In this document: piece after piece, positions 32,823 to 44,800 of the stretch
Position numbering within the stretch: position 1 is the first letter of the stretch
Layout of the letters: the number at the start of each line of letters is the position of its first letter
DNA from: Paulownia fortunei
Taxonomy: Eukaryota > Streptophyta > Magnoliopsida > Lamiales > Paulowniaceae
DNA: 64,000 nucleotides
Assembly: GCA_019321725.1 (NCBI GenBank)
Contig: CM033120.1
Coordinates: 7,569,694-7,633,693, forward strand
Direction: 5' to 3'
Made by a program: the position numbers and the translations under genes
The notes under the pieces: model-generated
What the model saw: the letters and a program-made list of their open reading frames with translations, nothing else
Database searches by the model: none
Told to the model about the DNA's origin: nothing

Positions 32823-33733
32823 TGTAACACAAATTTCATTGTCTGCAAAATAACAAACAAGAAAAATAGTACAAATTGAATTTTAATGTATCAAAAAAAT
32901 TAAATGGTTACAATCTCTAACTAATTCCTCTGATTCTTCTCTTCAAGCACATATCTTTTGGTTTTGAAATTTTGGAGGTAGAATCGCTGATTTGATCTCC
33001 TGTAAATTGATTTCGTCCTTCAATAACGTTAATTCGATGGTTTAACACCTTGATTTCGAATTAAACGTTACAACTTCAAGAACGTTGACTTGGTGAATTT
33101 GGTAACTTGTTGATAGAAGTGACCATTTGATCTCATCCAATATGGATTGAATTTTCAATAACGTTAATTCAAGAGTTTAACAACTTAATCTGGAATAAAA
33201 CATTATCACTTGAGTAGACTCCGCGATAAATGCCTTGACTTTCGCCTTGAACACCATGGATCTCCTCGAACTTAATCTCCTTAAGTTGAGAGAATTCTTC
33301 CAACACCTTTCTTGCTTGGATTTCTTCTTCACAACTTGTGTTTTAATTTTTTGGAGATGACCCCTATTTATACTTGTAGCATGAGGGCTCTTGCCATTTT
33401 TACTTGAAGAAGTGACGCGATTTGATTGGTCATTCACGATTTGATGGACATTTACTGCCTTAATCACGAAATTTGATTTGAATTACTAAAACATTGGTAT
33501 TTATTTCCATAATTTTCAAGATACAATCTTGATTGCCAAGAAATAAGATTTGACACTTTGCGATATTTGATTGGCCGAAAATATATATTAAAATATCAAT
33601 TAATTTACTATTTACTTTAGGAATTAAACTTGATTAAATTCCCAAAACATAAATAGAAAATATAAATTTGATATTTAATATATTATTTTACACGTGTCAT
33701 CATTTAATTGGGCATGAATTTTATTTGTCTACA
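32823..33733 (-). mobile_element. Solo LTR, 0.9 kb, family also present at 59288
   Basis: On the plus strand it begins TGTAACACAAATTTC (32823) and ends TTTGTCTACA (33733). Flanks are TATGT and CATGT, a 5-bp duplication with one mismatch. A minus-strand TATA box (TATAAATAGGGG near 33363-33374) suggests the direction of transcription. Two imperfect internal repeats share AATAACGTTAATTC (33021 and 33157). It aligns end to end with 59288-60164. The 96-residue minus frame 33177-33467 lies in the transcribed part of the LTR and is not supported as a gene. Confidence 0.82.
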
Positions 33734-34340
33734 CATGTTTTTCTTTCCCAATGTTGTGAATGTAGCACTTACATCCAAATATGTAAAAGTAGGAGATATT
33801 GGGCTTCCTAACTTTCCACAACTTATGAGGTATCTTGTCTTGTTGCTTGTTGACCATGCACTAATTCTGAGTGTAGCATGTAGTGTTTGTCGTTATAGCC
33901 CAAAATCTCTTGGAAAGTTTTGATTCATTTGATATTATTCAAACAAATTTCTTAAGAGTTATGTATCGCGTCTCAGCGACTCCATTTGTTCAGGAGTTTT
34001 GGTTGTTGACTGCTCATGTTTGATACCATTTTTAGCATAATATTTCTCTATTTTACTATTTATGAATTTGGTGCTATTGCCTGATCTAAGGCGTACAATG
34101 GCTTGGCCATTCTCTTTGGATTTTCTTTATGAGTTCAGTCACCTTGCTGCATGTTTCATCTTTTCTCTTTAGAAATACAACCTAACTATCTGGTGTAATC
34201 GTTTACTACTACAAGGGTGTACTTTTTGTCGCTTAGACTAATTATATGCACTGCACTGGTCCAAATAGGTCCATATGGAGTAACTCCAGTGGTTGACAAA
34301 TGATTCAGTCCTTTCTAACTCCAGTAAGTTTAACTTGACC
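33734..34340 (-). pseudogene. SIRE-like copia integrase core (degenerate)
   Basis: On the minus strand LELLHMDLFGPVQCI (near 34245-34300) is the start of the copia integrase core with its first catalytic Asp. KIQRENGQAIVRLRSGN-like sequence near 34080-34130 corresponds to the region of the second Asp, which is not retained as S-D. HKLWKVRKPNISYF and FGCKCYIHNIGKKN (about 33735-33830) form the conserved segment after the core. The frame is broken repeatedly and is interrupted by the solo LTR. Confidence 0.78.
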
Positions 34341-35100
34341 ATATTCAATATCCTTAACCGTGTAGGAATTATTAGAAAATTCCACTATGTGACATTTGTC
34401 ATGAAGATGACTAATGCTAAACAAATTATTCTTAAGATATTTAACATAAGAAACATTAGTGATTGACATGTTACCTATGCACACTTTACTTATCGCTTTG
34501 AATCATTCTTTGGAGTCATCTCCAAAAACTAGGTAGGGAAAATTATTTGCTTTAAATTCTGTCAATAGACCTTTATTTTTTGTCATTTACCCTGAGCAAC
34601 CACTATCAATGTACCATAGTGGAGGACCATTGACTATCTTGTTAACCTGTATGTAGACAATCAAGCTTTAGGTACCCATTTCATATTGGGTCCTTCAGGG
34701 TTAGTTCTCTTAGGATAACCCATACTTATTTGATATTCTTTCTGGGATAGTCAACTTTTTTAGGTTTCCTATGCACAAATGTTTTCTAAATATGATGTCT
34801 ATACCTCTATGATCATTTTTGGTCTCACATATGGATAACATTGACTAGCAGGTGTATGATGCAAGTGTGTAAGTATGTGATTATGCTTGTGTACATTTAG
34901 TTTATGCATTTTGGAGTGTGCAGGTACATGATACCGACCATGTCTGATAATTGAATGATCCTTGTAGCCTCTGTGAGGTCTACTTTTTCTATCATTGAAT
35001 TGATAGTAGGTTCTCACATCTCTTCACGTCAAGTAGGGTTTCTCAACATGTGATTTTCTATGTTGTCCATGCCTAGTACCAAGTACATCTTGTGTTCATT
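34341..35100 (-). pseudogene. SIRE-like copia aspartic protease and gag-pol linker
   Basis: The protease begins W-Y-I-D-S-G-C-S at 34616-34593 with the catalytic D-S-G intact. A stop then interrupts, and the rest follows in frame (NKGLLTEFKANNFPYLVFGD, then NNLFSISHLHDKCH near 34395-34440). In the element this enzyme would cut the gag-pol polyprotein. The 72-residue frame at 35017-34799 is His/Arg-rich linker sequence upstream. The kept active site beside a nearby stop shows decay after a period of constraint. Confidence 0.8.
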
Positions 35101-36720
35101 GTCTTTCAGTTAGCCTTAATTTAGGATTCTAAATTTTGGATATTCAAGGTTTAGAAGGTTTTTTTTCCTTGCAACCCCCTTCTAATGACTTGATTAGCTT
35201 TAGGCCTTCTTGACATCTCTCGATAATCTAGGCTCTGAGTTTGCTTAGTTTGACTTTGGACGAAAATTATTTTTAAGGTCCTTTTTTGTCCTTAGTCATA
35301 GGTAGAGAGGAAGTGGAGACATTTGATTGGTCAAATCCTATTTTGATTTTGTCACTATATGTTTTTTGCACTCTTATCAAGTTGTCCATGGGTTTGGACG
35401 ATTTTGAAATTGAAGAGATTAACTTTTCTACTTATGCATTCTTTGTAGTCAGCATAACTTCTCTATGTTATGAGTGTGGTATTTTGTTTCAATTGTGTTT
35501 TCTACTCTGAGATTGTTGCACTCATCCACACAACCGTGTTGACTTTTCAACTTGGCTAGAAGAGTTTTGCACTCACTCCGAAGCTTGTCTTTCTCAGTAA
35601 TGAGAAGTGTGCTTTTCTATATGGAATAGAGATCATGGATATATTCTTGAAAATCTCCATATATATCCTCATGAAATAAATCATTTTAGATAGGAAGACT
35701 TACCTTGTCGGACATTGAAGTAGATTTAATAGTATCATTTGCCATTAAGCACATTGAAGTTTCCTCTTTTGTGTCATTGTCATTGTTGCTTGAGCATTCA
35801 TACTACTTTGGTGGTTGTTTGTATACTTTAGCTTCAGCAACTAAGCTTTTTCCTTCTTTTTGATTTTTCTCTCCTCTTCTGTGTACTTTTATATAGGAGC
35901 ATATGAACATTATCCTACAAAATGTCCTGATTTCCTACAGTTATAACACAAGTCAGTGAGTGATTGATTTTCAACTTTATTTTCACTAACCTGGTTTTGA
36001 GGTTAACTTCGGGTGTTGGCAATTGTCGTTTTACTTTTGAGGTTTTTCTTCATGAACCTTTGAAAGTATCTCATTAGTAGGGCTATTGACTAATCATCTT
36101 ATGGATCAGTAACCTTTTAGTTGTGGTCTTTGACTACTAATCTAGTAGTCCTTTGACTTGACATAGTGGCTTCTTACTCCATCCTTCTTATTTTGAATTC
36201 AAGGAGGGACTTTTTGAGAGATCTTTTGATTCCCTTATAGCCAATGTCTTGAAATCCCATTCCTTGTGAAATCCCCTATTCACCTTCAACACCATGTCTT
36301 GATGGTATACTCTTTTCCAAGAGTAGTGAATTCATTGATGAGAGAAGTAAACCTCTTATCCATTTCATTTAAGGTCCCTCCTAGCTCTATCTTAAAGTTC
36401 TTGAACTTTTAAACTTCTAGGGAGAGCTTGTTCTCTTTTATCAGGTGTATTCCCTTCATAAATCACGGTGATCTTTTCCTAAATCTCCTTTGCAATTTGA
36501 CATTTCTTGACTTTATTGAATATGGCCATATTAAGAGTTTTGAAAAGAATGTCTTCAGCCACAATATCAAGACTTGCTTTTTTGTTATCTGTGGGCAACC
36601 ATTCGGATTTTGGTTTGCCAATAAGCTCTGTTCTACCGGATGGATCTGTCTTTGTGATTCTCAGTTGACATTCTTGTAATGTTGACAAATATTTCTACAT
36701 ACAAATCTTTCAATCATCAT
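35101..36720 (-). pseudogene. SIRE-like copia gag with zinc knuckle (degenerate)
   Basis: The open minus-strand stretch 36688-36479 contains WLPTDNKKASLDIVAEDILF and NKVKKCQIAKEIW, the core of the copia gag (UBN2-type) domain. MDKRFTSLINEFTTLGKEY-like sequence follows near 36310-36370. Near 35915-35955 a CCHC knuckle is visible as C-Y-N-C-x4-H-x4-C with a stop codon just before the last Cys. The region between 35100 and 35800 has runs of acidic and Ser-rich codons but many stops. Confidence 0.78.
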
Positions 36721-37150
36721 ATCATCAATATAAAAAATAAAAAGTCTTGATAAACTTCAATATTTTTCATGTTGAAAAATGATAAAAGTTCTCCCAAAAA
36801 ATTAGATCTGACTCAAACCATGAGATTTAAAAAACACAACAAGAGTTTTCAAATGTCAACTTTAGTCCTAAGTGGCGTTAAAGGGTCGGGGATGTGTCTG
36901 AATAGGCCTTCCAAATTTTTTTATTAAGACTTCAAAACCCTTTTTAAAATGCCATTGTTAAACTTTATACTCTTTTTTTTTCAAAATACTAATGCGTGAT
37001 TTTCGTTTAGAGAGATTTAAACTAAGTTGCTCATAGAGATGCATCTGTAGGTGTAAACCTATGAACAACAACTGAATGAATCATAAAAATATGCAACAGA
37101 AATATTATTAAACACTTAAATGCACAGGCATAAGTTTGAATGCAATGTTA
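36721..37150 (-). mobile_element. Leader of SIRE-like copia element
   Basis: Non-coding sequence lies between gag and the 5' LTR. I could not identify a standard Met-tRNA primer site in it. It contains nothing else I can name. Confidence 0.4.
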
Positions 37151-38057
37151 TGTAGTATGAATAGTGTAACGGATAAGCATAACTGCAAACAAACATATAA
37201 GCGAGTAAATCAAATTATTGGAGTGTAAAGTGCAGAAATGTAAACAACGCAACAATTTAGTGGCTGTTCGAAGATGGGGTAATCCTTCTACTCCACTCTA
37301 CCATTGATACAGGAGGAATCCACTAAAATAAATTAAGACTTATAACCAAGTCAATTCCAATACAAAAACTTAGTTCCCGGAACTAAGACTCTGGTTTCTT
37401 CTCAGCCTCTCATTCCCCGAACTCTGAAGATACTGTTAATCGGTCTTCCCATAGAGGACTCACCCAGTCTTTCTATACAAGTCCGACTAATGAATCTTCC
37501 CACATAGGTTTGATTCAGCTTTTTCCACATAAATTTGAGTTCTTTACCACAAAGGTCAACGTTCACCCAAGTGGCTCCTCTTTGGTAGTGATAAGTGTAT
37601 CACTCAATAAGAAGATCTGCACATGAAAGTTGTTGAGTCTTTCTTTCTTTTTTTTTTTTTTTGCCTCTTTGCATGTGTATTTCTTCATAAGATTATCAAA
37701 GAGTTTCGCTTCTATTCTATATCTTTTGTTGTTTTTGTCTTCATTTTCTTTTTATATACGTTCTTGATTTTTGCCCATTTGACTGGCTTTTCTCATATCA
37801 CTAGTGCAACTATTCTGTCATACTATTTGTGCAGTTACAATTTGACATTGCTTTTAGTCTTTTGTCACTTTCGTCCATTCTGCCCAATTGCTTTTCTATT
37901 CGTTGGTTTAGAATGTAGCGACTTAACAGTATGAGGTTTATGGACATAACTTAATCCTTTGAAGGTAAATCGTCACTTTGTTGTGACCCCTTCTCCATAA
38001 TAAGTGCACCGCTCTGGTTTTGGACTCGGCAGCTTCTTAGAATTTTGTTATTGCCCT
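37151..38057 (-). mobile_element. 5' LTR of SIRE-like copia element, truncated
   Basis: It aligns with 24787-25730 in the same orientation; shared blocks include CTACTCCACT (37289), AGATTATCAAAGAGTT (37690) and ATGGACATAACTTAAT (37940). The match ends at about 38057 with GAATTTTGTTATTG, so the first 330 bases or so of the LTR, by comparison with the other copy, are missing. The plus-strand frame 37623-37934 is T-rich LTR sequence. Confidence 0.78.
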
Positions 38058-38110
38058 CCCCCCAAGTCCCCTCGCCCGCCCGCCCCACCCACTCTCCACC
38101 CCTACCTAGC
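38053..38110. other. C-rich tract at LTR truncation point
   Basis: About 58 bases consist mostly of C and T, with almost no G apart from CG steps (CCCTCCCCCC, CGCCCGCCCGCCCC). It is far GC-richer than everything within kilobases and starts just where LTR similarity stops. Confidence 0.8.
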
Positions 38111-41100
38111 CTGCTAAATCCAACTAAATACCTACCCAAAACTCGGGCTCCCCAAACACCAACACCATTTCCCAACCAAAGTTGTAATTTTTTTCTTTCT
38201 TAAAATCACTATGATTTTTCTTATTGAAGTCTTCAAAATGAGTAAATTGTAAATATGATGGACCAAATTTGATTGAAATGGATGAAGATTGCATTTTTTT
38301 TCTAAAATAAAGGATCAAATTTGACTGACTAATAATTTATGAGACTAAAAATATACTGAGTCTAAAATACGGAACTAAAATTATAATTTTCTCATGAGAC
38401 CTCTAAGCGGGAATTAGAGGTGAGTTCAATTGAAACATTTGAGATATTCTTATGAAGATTACATCCTTCGTTTAAAGAAATTTAATTTTTAAATATTTAA
38501 TAATGTATCAGTGTTCTAAAGAAGTGTAATAGGTTGTGTGAAGTGCTCATATGTTTTGGGGTTGGGCATAAAGCTCGAGACTTGGGGCGTACACCTAGTG
38601 AATTTTTATATTTAATATTTCATAACATTAAAATATTATTAAAAATTTAGAAAAAATGAGCATACATATTACAAAATAATAGAAAAAGATTATGGAATAA
38701 AAATTTAGGGTAAAAGGACAAAACATTATGAATAAATAACTAAATTGATTGCCATTGACATCATAGAAAAATAAAAGAAAAACCCCAAGCACTCGAGCGT
38801 ACACCCCATAGGACAAAAGTCCCTGCATTACCTCAAGGCATTTTTGAAGCACCATGCCTAAAGGATGTTGCTTCGAACACATCCCGCGTCTGTTATTTCT
38901 AACATTGTAATTTATTTAAATTCAAGTCGAGAATCAAGTGCGAAATTGATGTAAAATTACCCTTTTAATTAGTTGATCCCCCATCTATCCCAAATAGTTT
39001 GAATTTCAGCCCATGGCAATAAGGGCGCATAATGATCTACTATTTCAATTCATGTCTCCAAGTATCTAATACATAAAGGCAAGTGCATGTTGATGAATCG
39101 GTGACGTTTTATGAGTATTCATAGGACCTAAATAATCAACATGCTCTTTTGCACATGTTAAAAAATTTGTCCCTACGACTTCTCTATCTATTGAACACTG
39201 ACACGAGATCCCAATACTTATCACTTCAATTCTAGAATACTATATATTTAACAATCAAACTCCCATTTAAAAGTAGCTAATATGTAACGTAATTTTTCAA
39301 CTTGGTGTGATTGCCTTAACTATGGACAAGCAATGAATCAATTGTTTAAACTCGGATATTTCCAATTGTGGAAAGTTGCAAAGGGCCACATGAGATAGTA
39401 ACCTAGGATTGTTGATGCACCCTTGGCAATCCTATTACAGATGCTCACATTGGTCTGACGGCTTGTTCATTCTGTGTCTTTACGTTGGACTTTTTTGGTC
39501 CTTCTTATCAGCTTGTTTTTATCCCTAAGGTCAAAGATTAATCCCTGGACAGACAGACTTGTTAATAATGTTGCAAGTCAAATATACTTAAATCCTTAAT
39601 AATGGGGCAACAAAATGCCAATCAAGAATTTCTAAATGTGGATATACATATGTTTTATTAATAATTACCTACGCATAGTCTATCATGCGTTGGCGGCGGC
39701 AAATTTTAAATTAAGACAAGACAATTTGTCAAGCACTTAAAAGTGGTAAAAATTGAGGCTGTGATTGCCTATTGCACGATTTCTTAAAATATTTTTTTTT
39801 GGACAGTATGTGTTTGTTTGTTAGTTTTTCAGAAAAAAAAATTTCAGAATATATTTTTTTACTTTTAAAAAATATAAATACTTCACATCAATTATAATTA
39901 TTATATTTTTATATCTCATTTACATATTATTCTCTTATCTACATTACTATTTTCAAAAAACATTCCACATTTCAATATATTTTTTTATAAAAACATATAT
40001 CACATCAACTATAATTATTACACTTTCATTTAACATGTAAGCATAATCTCAAAAGTCTCTTCTCTAAATTTATATCTCAAGAATGAAAGTACAAATAATC
40101 TAGGTATTGAAGTTGAAATCCCCACAAGAACTATCAGTATTCATCTAATTTCATTTTAATTTTTTGGAGCATGATATGAGCTCAACTCATATATTAGTAA
40201 TCGTATGGATATAGAGGTTAATACATTATATGTCCATGACTAAATGTCCCTATTTTATTTTTCAAATATTCAAAAATAATATTTTATTTCGTAAAACATC
40301 AAATTTCTTAATAAAGATACCTAATAATGCAATACTACCAACTTTTGACCACTACTTTTAAGATTAAAAGTATGAAGACACCTCAAAATTCACTTTTTCA
40401 ACTATCTTTTTGTGTTAATAAAAAAATAAATATTTAAAAGTGGATGGAGGGAATATATATTTATATATCTTATTGCTTTACTTATAGACAACATATCCAT
40501 AAGTAGATTTGAGAGATTGCAGGGACCATATACAAGTTTGTAAAATGAAGCTGCTTTTAAGTTGTTTAGTAGTATGTAAACGTGTAGCTTGGTCATCATT
40601 TGTAAATTAGATTTAGTGAGTTTCATGTGAGATGTTTGGCATCTTGCTCTAAAAAGTGCCCCTTTTTATGTTTTTCTTTTTCCTTATTTTATACATCAAT
40701 TTTAAAGCTGCATTGTATTATATCTACTCGATTATGCTTTGCCTTGTTCATTAATGCAACAATTTCTATGAATTAGCAACAGACAATCATATGAAATAAA
40801 AACGATTACATATTTTTTTTTTAAGTGAGATGATTAATCATATTATTACATAAGACAAATTTAATGTATACAACCATCAATAATGAAATACTAAATGAGA
40901 CGAGTAACTCACACATGAAACTAAAATTATGTTTGAACCTTAAGTTTTTTTATCTGAAAAATTTTAAAAAAAAAAACTATTTATTTTCCTTTATTTGGAT
41001 GTGAAGAAAACATGCGAAAAAATATTTTGTATGGATAGAGCTAATAGAGGTACTTGCTACTTACTTATAAGTTATAAACCAATGTCACTTGGTATTTCAT

Positions 41101-44100
41101 TATAATCCTCAATTATGTTTAAAGCCAAAAAGATTTAAAGTCGATACTTATTTTATCTTTAAACAAAATGTGATGGAATTTTGATTTCAATATCTTTCAA
41201 TTTCCTTTTCTATTTTTTTTTTCCATAAAAGTCCAAAATCCCAACTCTAGAATATTATGCTAAAAAGTGAGACTGGAGATTACTTTTTATTCAAAAAAGA
41301 AGTCCTTGGATATAATATATTAAAAATGCACCTAGTTACAATAAATAATTAAACTGCTAGGGATCCGACGTCAGTCCGTAAGTATGCATTCTCATGGTAA
41401 TAAATAAGACATTCTATTGGCACTTTTTCCGTCCGAGCCGCCCCATACATATCAAGAATATGAGCATTGGCAATTTAGAAGAGTCAAATGATATTCAATA
41501 GCAAAAATATGGTTGGAAAAAGGAAAGAATAATTTAAAGTAAATAGTACAACAAGAGCAACGTGATAACGCATAAATATATAACTTTATCACCTTGCAGT
41601 GCAAAGCTAGCTACTACTCTTGTTATTTTTATAAAGGTAATGAATTTTTTTTTATGTGTCTTCAATTCTTTGGGGTTATTCAATGTTGCAGGAGCTTGGA
41701 TATGGGGAGATGTGTATAATATCAAGAAAAATATAAAATCTGAATATGCTATCTAAATATAAGTAATTTTATTTATTTTTAGAAATATAAATATAAAATG
41801 TTTGATAATTTGTTCAAAAAAAAAATCATATAAGTAATGTTATGATATCAAGAAACATAATTTACTGTCTAGATGTATTGAAAGTATATCATGTATTATT
41901 TCATAATAAAAAAAATTATAATATTTTAACATGTGTACATACCATATTTTTGTGCTTTACTAGCATTGGAAACGCCTATTAATCATGCCGAAGTTATTGG
42001 ACATATATGTTTATTTATTTATTTTTTGTTAATTTTTTTGAACACGTTTTGAAGTGTTGAGTGTATACATATTCGAGAAGTTTTTAGGAGTATCATTTCG
42101 CATCCAAGTATCAACAAATGTACAACTCCTTTTTAAAAATATGCGTACATTTTTTTTCTCTTTCAATCAAGTTCTTTTTATCATTAAATGACATAGCATA
42201 AATGACTTACAATATATGTGATACATAGCATACATTTTTTAAATTTTCTTATTGTGTACCAATGTGTTGTGTATTTTGTGTGTCATGCATTGAAGTATCA
42301 CATACGATTCTCATTATTTTGCAACAAGTAAAAAATAGCAAGATCATTTCGTACATATTATTCTGAGCTTGAATTCGTATCAAATTTAATTTTATCGAAA
42401 AATTTAATTAGGAAAATTAAGAGATCTTTAACTAGTGATCTCTTATTAATAAAATTTTACTTAAATGGTAACAATGAAATTCTAAAATTGTACAATTTTA
42501 AGAGGTCACAGGTTCGTTATTTTATTTCCTTTACTCCAAATCATCTGCAACATAAGTACACGTAACATCTTCTATCACACACTAATACCCGACACTTGTA
42601 CAAAATAATGATTATAATATAGAGAGAAAAATTTCAGTTTTGGCTATATATATGTGTGTGTGTTTGATTCAGAATTATTGATTAATTTAAAATTATTAAT
42701 TGTTCTTAATTAATTTTTAATAATTGTATTTAGTATTGCACATCTTGATGTACCAAATATGCTCGTCTCTCTAAAAAGAAAAAAAGAAAATGATCTCTCA
42801 CGTCTCGTCAGTTAAAGCACTAAAGTGGTTAAACCAACTATAGAGAATACTTCTATGTGACTGGAGTTTAAGGTGACCAGAAATCCTACATATAAATTAC
42901 ATCGAGAAATATTGTTACCGAGTATTAGATTTTGTCTTAAACTAATATCTCAACTTTTGTGGATAAAATAAGCTCTTAAAATTTATAAAATGTGTGTAGT
43001 TCATTAGTAAGAATAACCTTGTTAATTATACGAACAAACTAAAGGAGTTTCTGCAATTTTAAAAAGTAACATGGGGTTTCTTTATTCTTTTTAAGTAACT
43101 TAGTTCATAACATCTTTAATTTTAGTGAGAAAACAGTTAAAGAAATATTTTTCTCTGGGTTGCAAAGAAATATCAAAGGAGATCTTTGTAGATACAATTA
43201 TAAGATGTATTCATTGACGTAATTTTTTATTTTTTATTTTTACTTGACTTATTTATAATATTCAGTTATTTTAGAAATATATTTGAGATTGATACTTACT
43301 TCGTAAAAACATAGAATTTTAGTTTGTCATGCTTTTCTTTTTCTTCAAATTTTTTTCTTCTTCCAAATACAATCCATAATTCAAAAATACCCTTAAAGTT
43401 CTAAAACATATGAACATGCTTTCGTAAACACCTTTCTTATATAAATAACAAGCTTAAACTCACCTACAGATTTATTTTAGGCTACTTGATCTAATATAGC
43501 CCAATAAAGGAGTAATTTTTTGTTTTTTCATAGTACAATTGGGCTTTATGGTGTTGCATATCCATATTTAGTTAGATGAAATGAAAGTTTCAACAAAAAT
43601 TTTGCGGGAGTTATTTTATCTAAAAATGATAATCGGGTGTCTTTGGTCAAACTCGTTTTTTGTCCCATTAAGGTTTTTTTTTAGGATTTGAACTTGATGG
43701 GTTACACTTGTTATATTCGTTAGGCTCATTTTATTATTTTAAAAATATTAAAAAATTTATTTAAAAAAAAACAAGACTTTTTAAAAATATATTTTTTTAA
43801 AAAATATCATATAAATATATATATTTAAAAATAAAAAATTTAAGCAGGACAAGTTCGGAGTGGGGAGAATTTAAAAATAAAAATTCAAAATCTATCTCGG
43901 ATACGTTTGTAATAGTTACTATTTCATACTCATTCTCAATTTGCAAAAATAAAAAATTCAAGTTTTTAGATGAGTCTGTTTTACCCCTTTATAAACCATT
44001 TTAATTTTACACCCACAACAAATGTGATTATCATCATATCACACCTCGTTACACAAGCGACATCCTTATCCCCTTCTTCCACACTCAGGACACCCACAAT

Positions 44101-44114
44101 ACAGATTCAATCGG
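38111..44114. other. AT-rich intergenic stretch, no gene supported
   Basis: Six kilobases lack any reading frame above 85 codons with recognisable residues. Short frames at 38124-38318, 40402-40626 and 41534-41756 show no motifs, and no tRNA or transposon coding domain is visible. A/T homopolymer runs are frequent. The only structured pieces seen are the repeat-like block at about 38560-38890 and the primer-site-like sequence adjoining element C. The last 900 bases are especially A/T-rich. Confidence 0.6.
38560..38890. repeat. Repeat-like block with short direct and inverted matches
   Basis: CTCGAG followed closely by CGTACACC occurs near 38573-38598 and again near 38793-38808, and CTTGGGG (38581) faces CCCCAAG (38783) as an inverted pair. 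The inner sequence is A/T-rich. This suggests a small dispersed element, but class and exact ends are unknown. Confidence 0.4.
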
Positions 44115-44119
44115 ATATG
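44115..44119. repeat. Target-site duplication of element C, left (ATATG)
   Basis: ATATG precedes the 5' LTR and is identical to 52408-52412. Confidence 0.93.
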
Positions 44120-44777
44120 TGATAAGTTGGTTTTATAACAACAATTTATATACCTTTTAATTAATATTTAATTTATTTTCAAGTGTTTTTGTTACTTTTT
44201 ATGCATTTAGTTTGAAATTTTGTAGGTAATGACAAAAATAGAACAAAATGGAAAGAAACCAAAAGTTTGGTTGAAATGTTGAAAAATCTGAATTGTAGTG
44301 TTACTGATGACAGTTTTCGTATTTCAATCATAACTTTTTATTCAAATATGATTTTGACTTGATTCTTAAACCACTAGAAATCCAAGAGATATATCTATAA
44401 CTTATATATTTATTATAAAATCAAATTTTATCAATCTCAATGAGAAAAACTAAGTTCAAGAGTCAACACTGGGCTGAAATTTTCTATTATGACACATTAT
44501 GGTATTTCAATCATAACTATATCCACAAATGTCATATTTAGTTGATTCAAGTGCCTATGGAACTCAAAGACCCATGCTACAATTCGTATGAGACACCAAA
44601 AGGTAGTTCGGACTAAAAAGCAATCAAAAATAGATTTCAAGAGGCTGCAGATGCTAAAGATAGAATGTTTAGTTGCTGCAATTTTTTATTACAATTCTTG
44701 TGGATACGATACTCAACTCACCATTGTAATAAAACTTGACACCGTGCACTTATGGTTTGTAATATATTTCACGAACA
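44120..44777 (+). mobile_element. 5' LTR of element C, internally deleted
   Basis: Length is 658 bp against 1575 bp for the 3' LTR. The two run in parallel until about 44679 (51393 in the 3' LTR) and again from GCTGCAATTTTTTATTACAA (44675; 52308). About 0.9 kb in between is lost from this copy. Confidence 0.9.
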
Positions 44778-44783
44778 AGTTTT

Positions 44784-44800
44784 TGGCACCGTTGCCGGGG
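44784..44800 (+). other. Primer binding site, element C
   Basis: TGGCACCGTTGCCGGGG lies six bases after the LTR end. It matches the well-known Athila-type primer site with a single change from TGGCGCCGTTGCCGGGG. Confidence 0.88.

Noticed and set aside
33177..33467. 96-residue minus-strand frame rich in Lys and Ser
   Set aside because: It sits in the transcribed part of the solo LTR and is not preserved in the second copy at 59288-60164.
37623..37934. 103-residue frame
   Set aside because: T-rich LTR sequence of the copia element; the equivalent stretch in the other LTR copy is split differently.
41340..41760. Possible gene near GTCCGAGCCGCCCC and a GTTGCAG acceptor-like site
   Set aside because: No reading frame with family residues could be linked to it on either strand.
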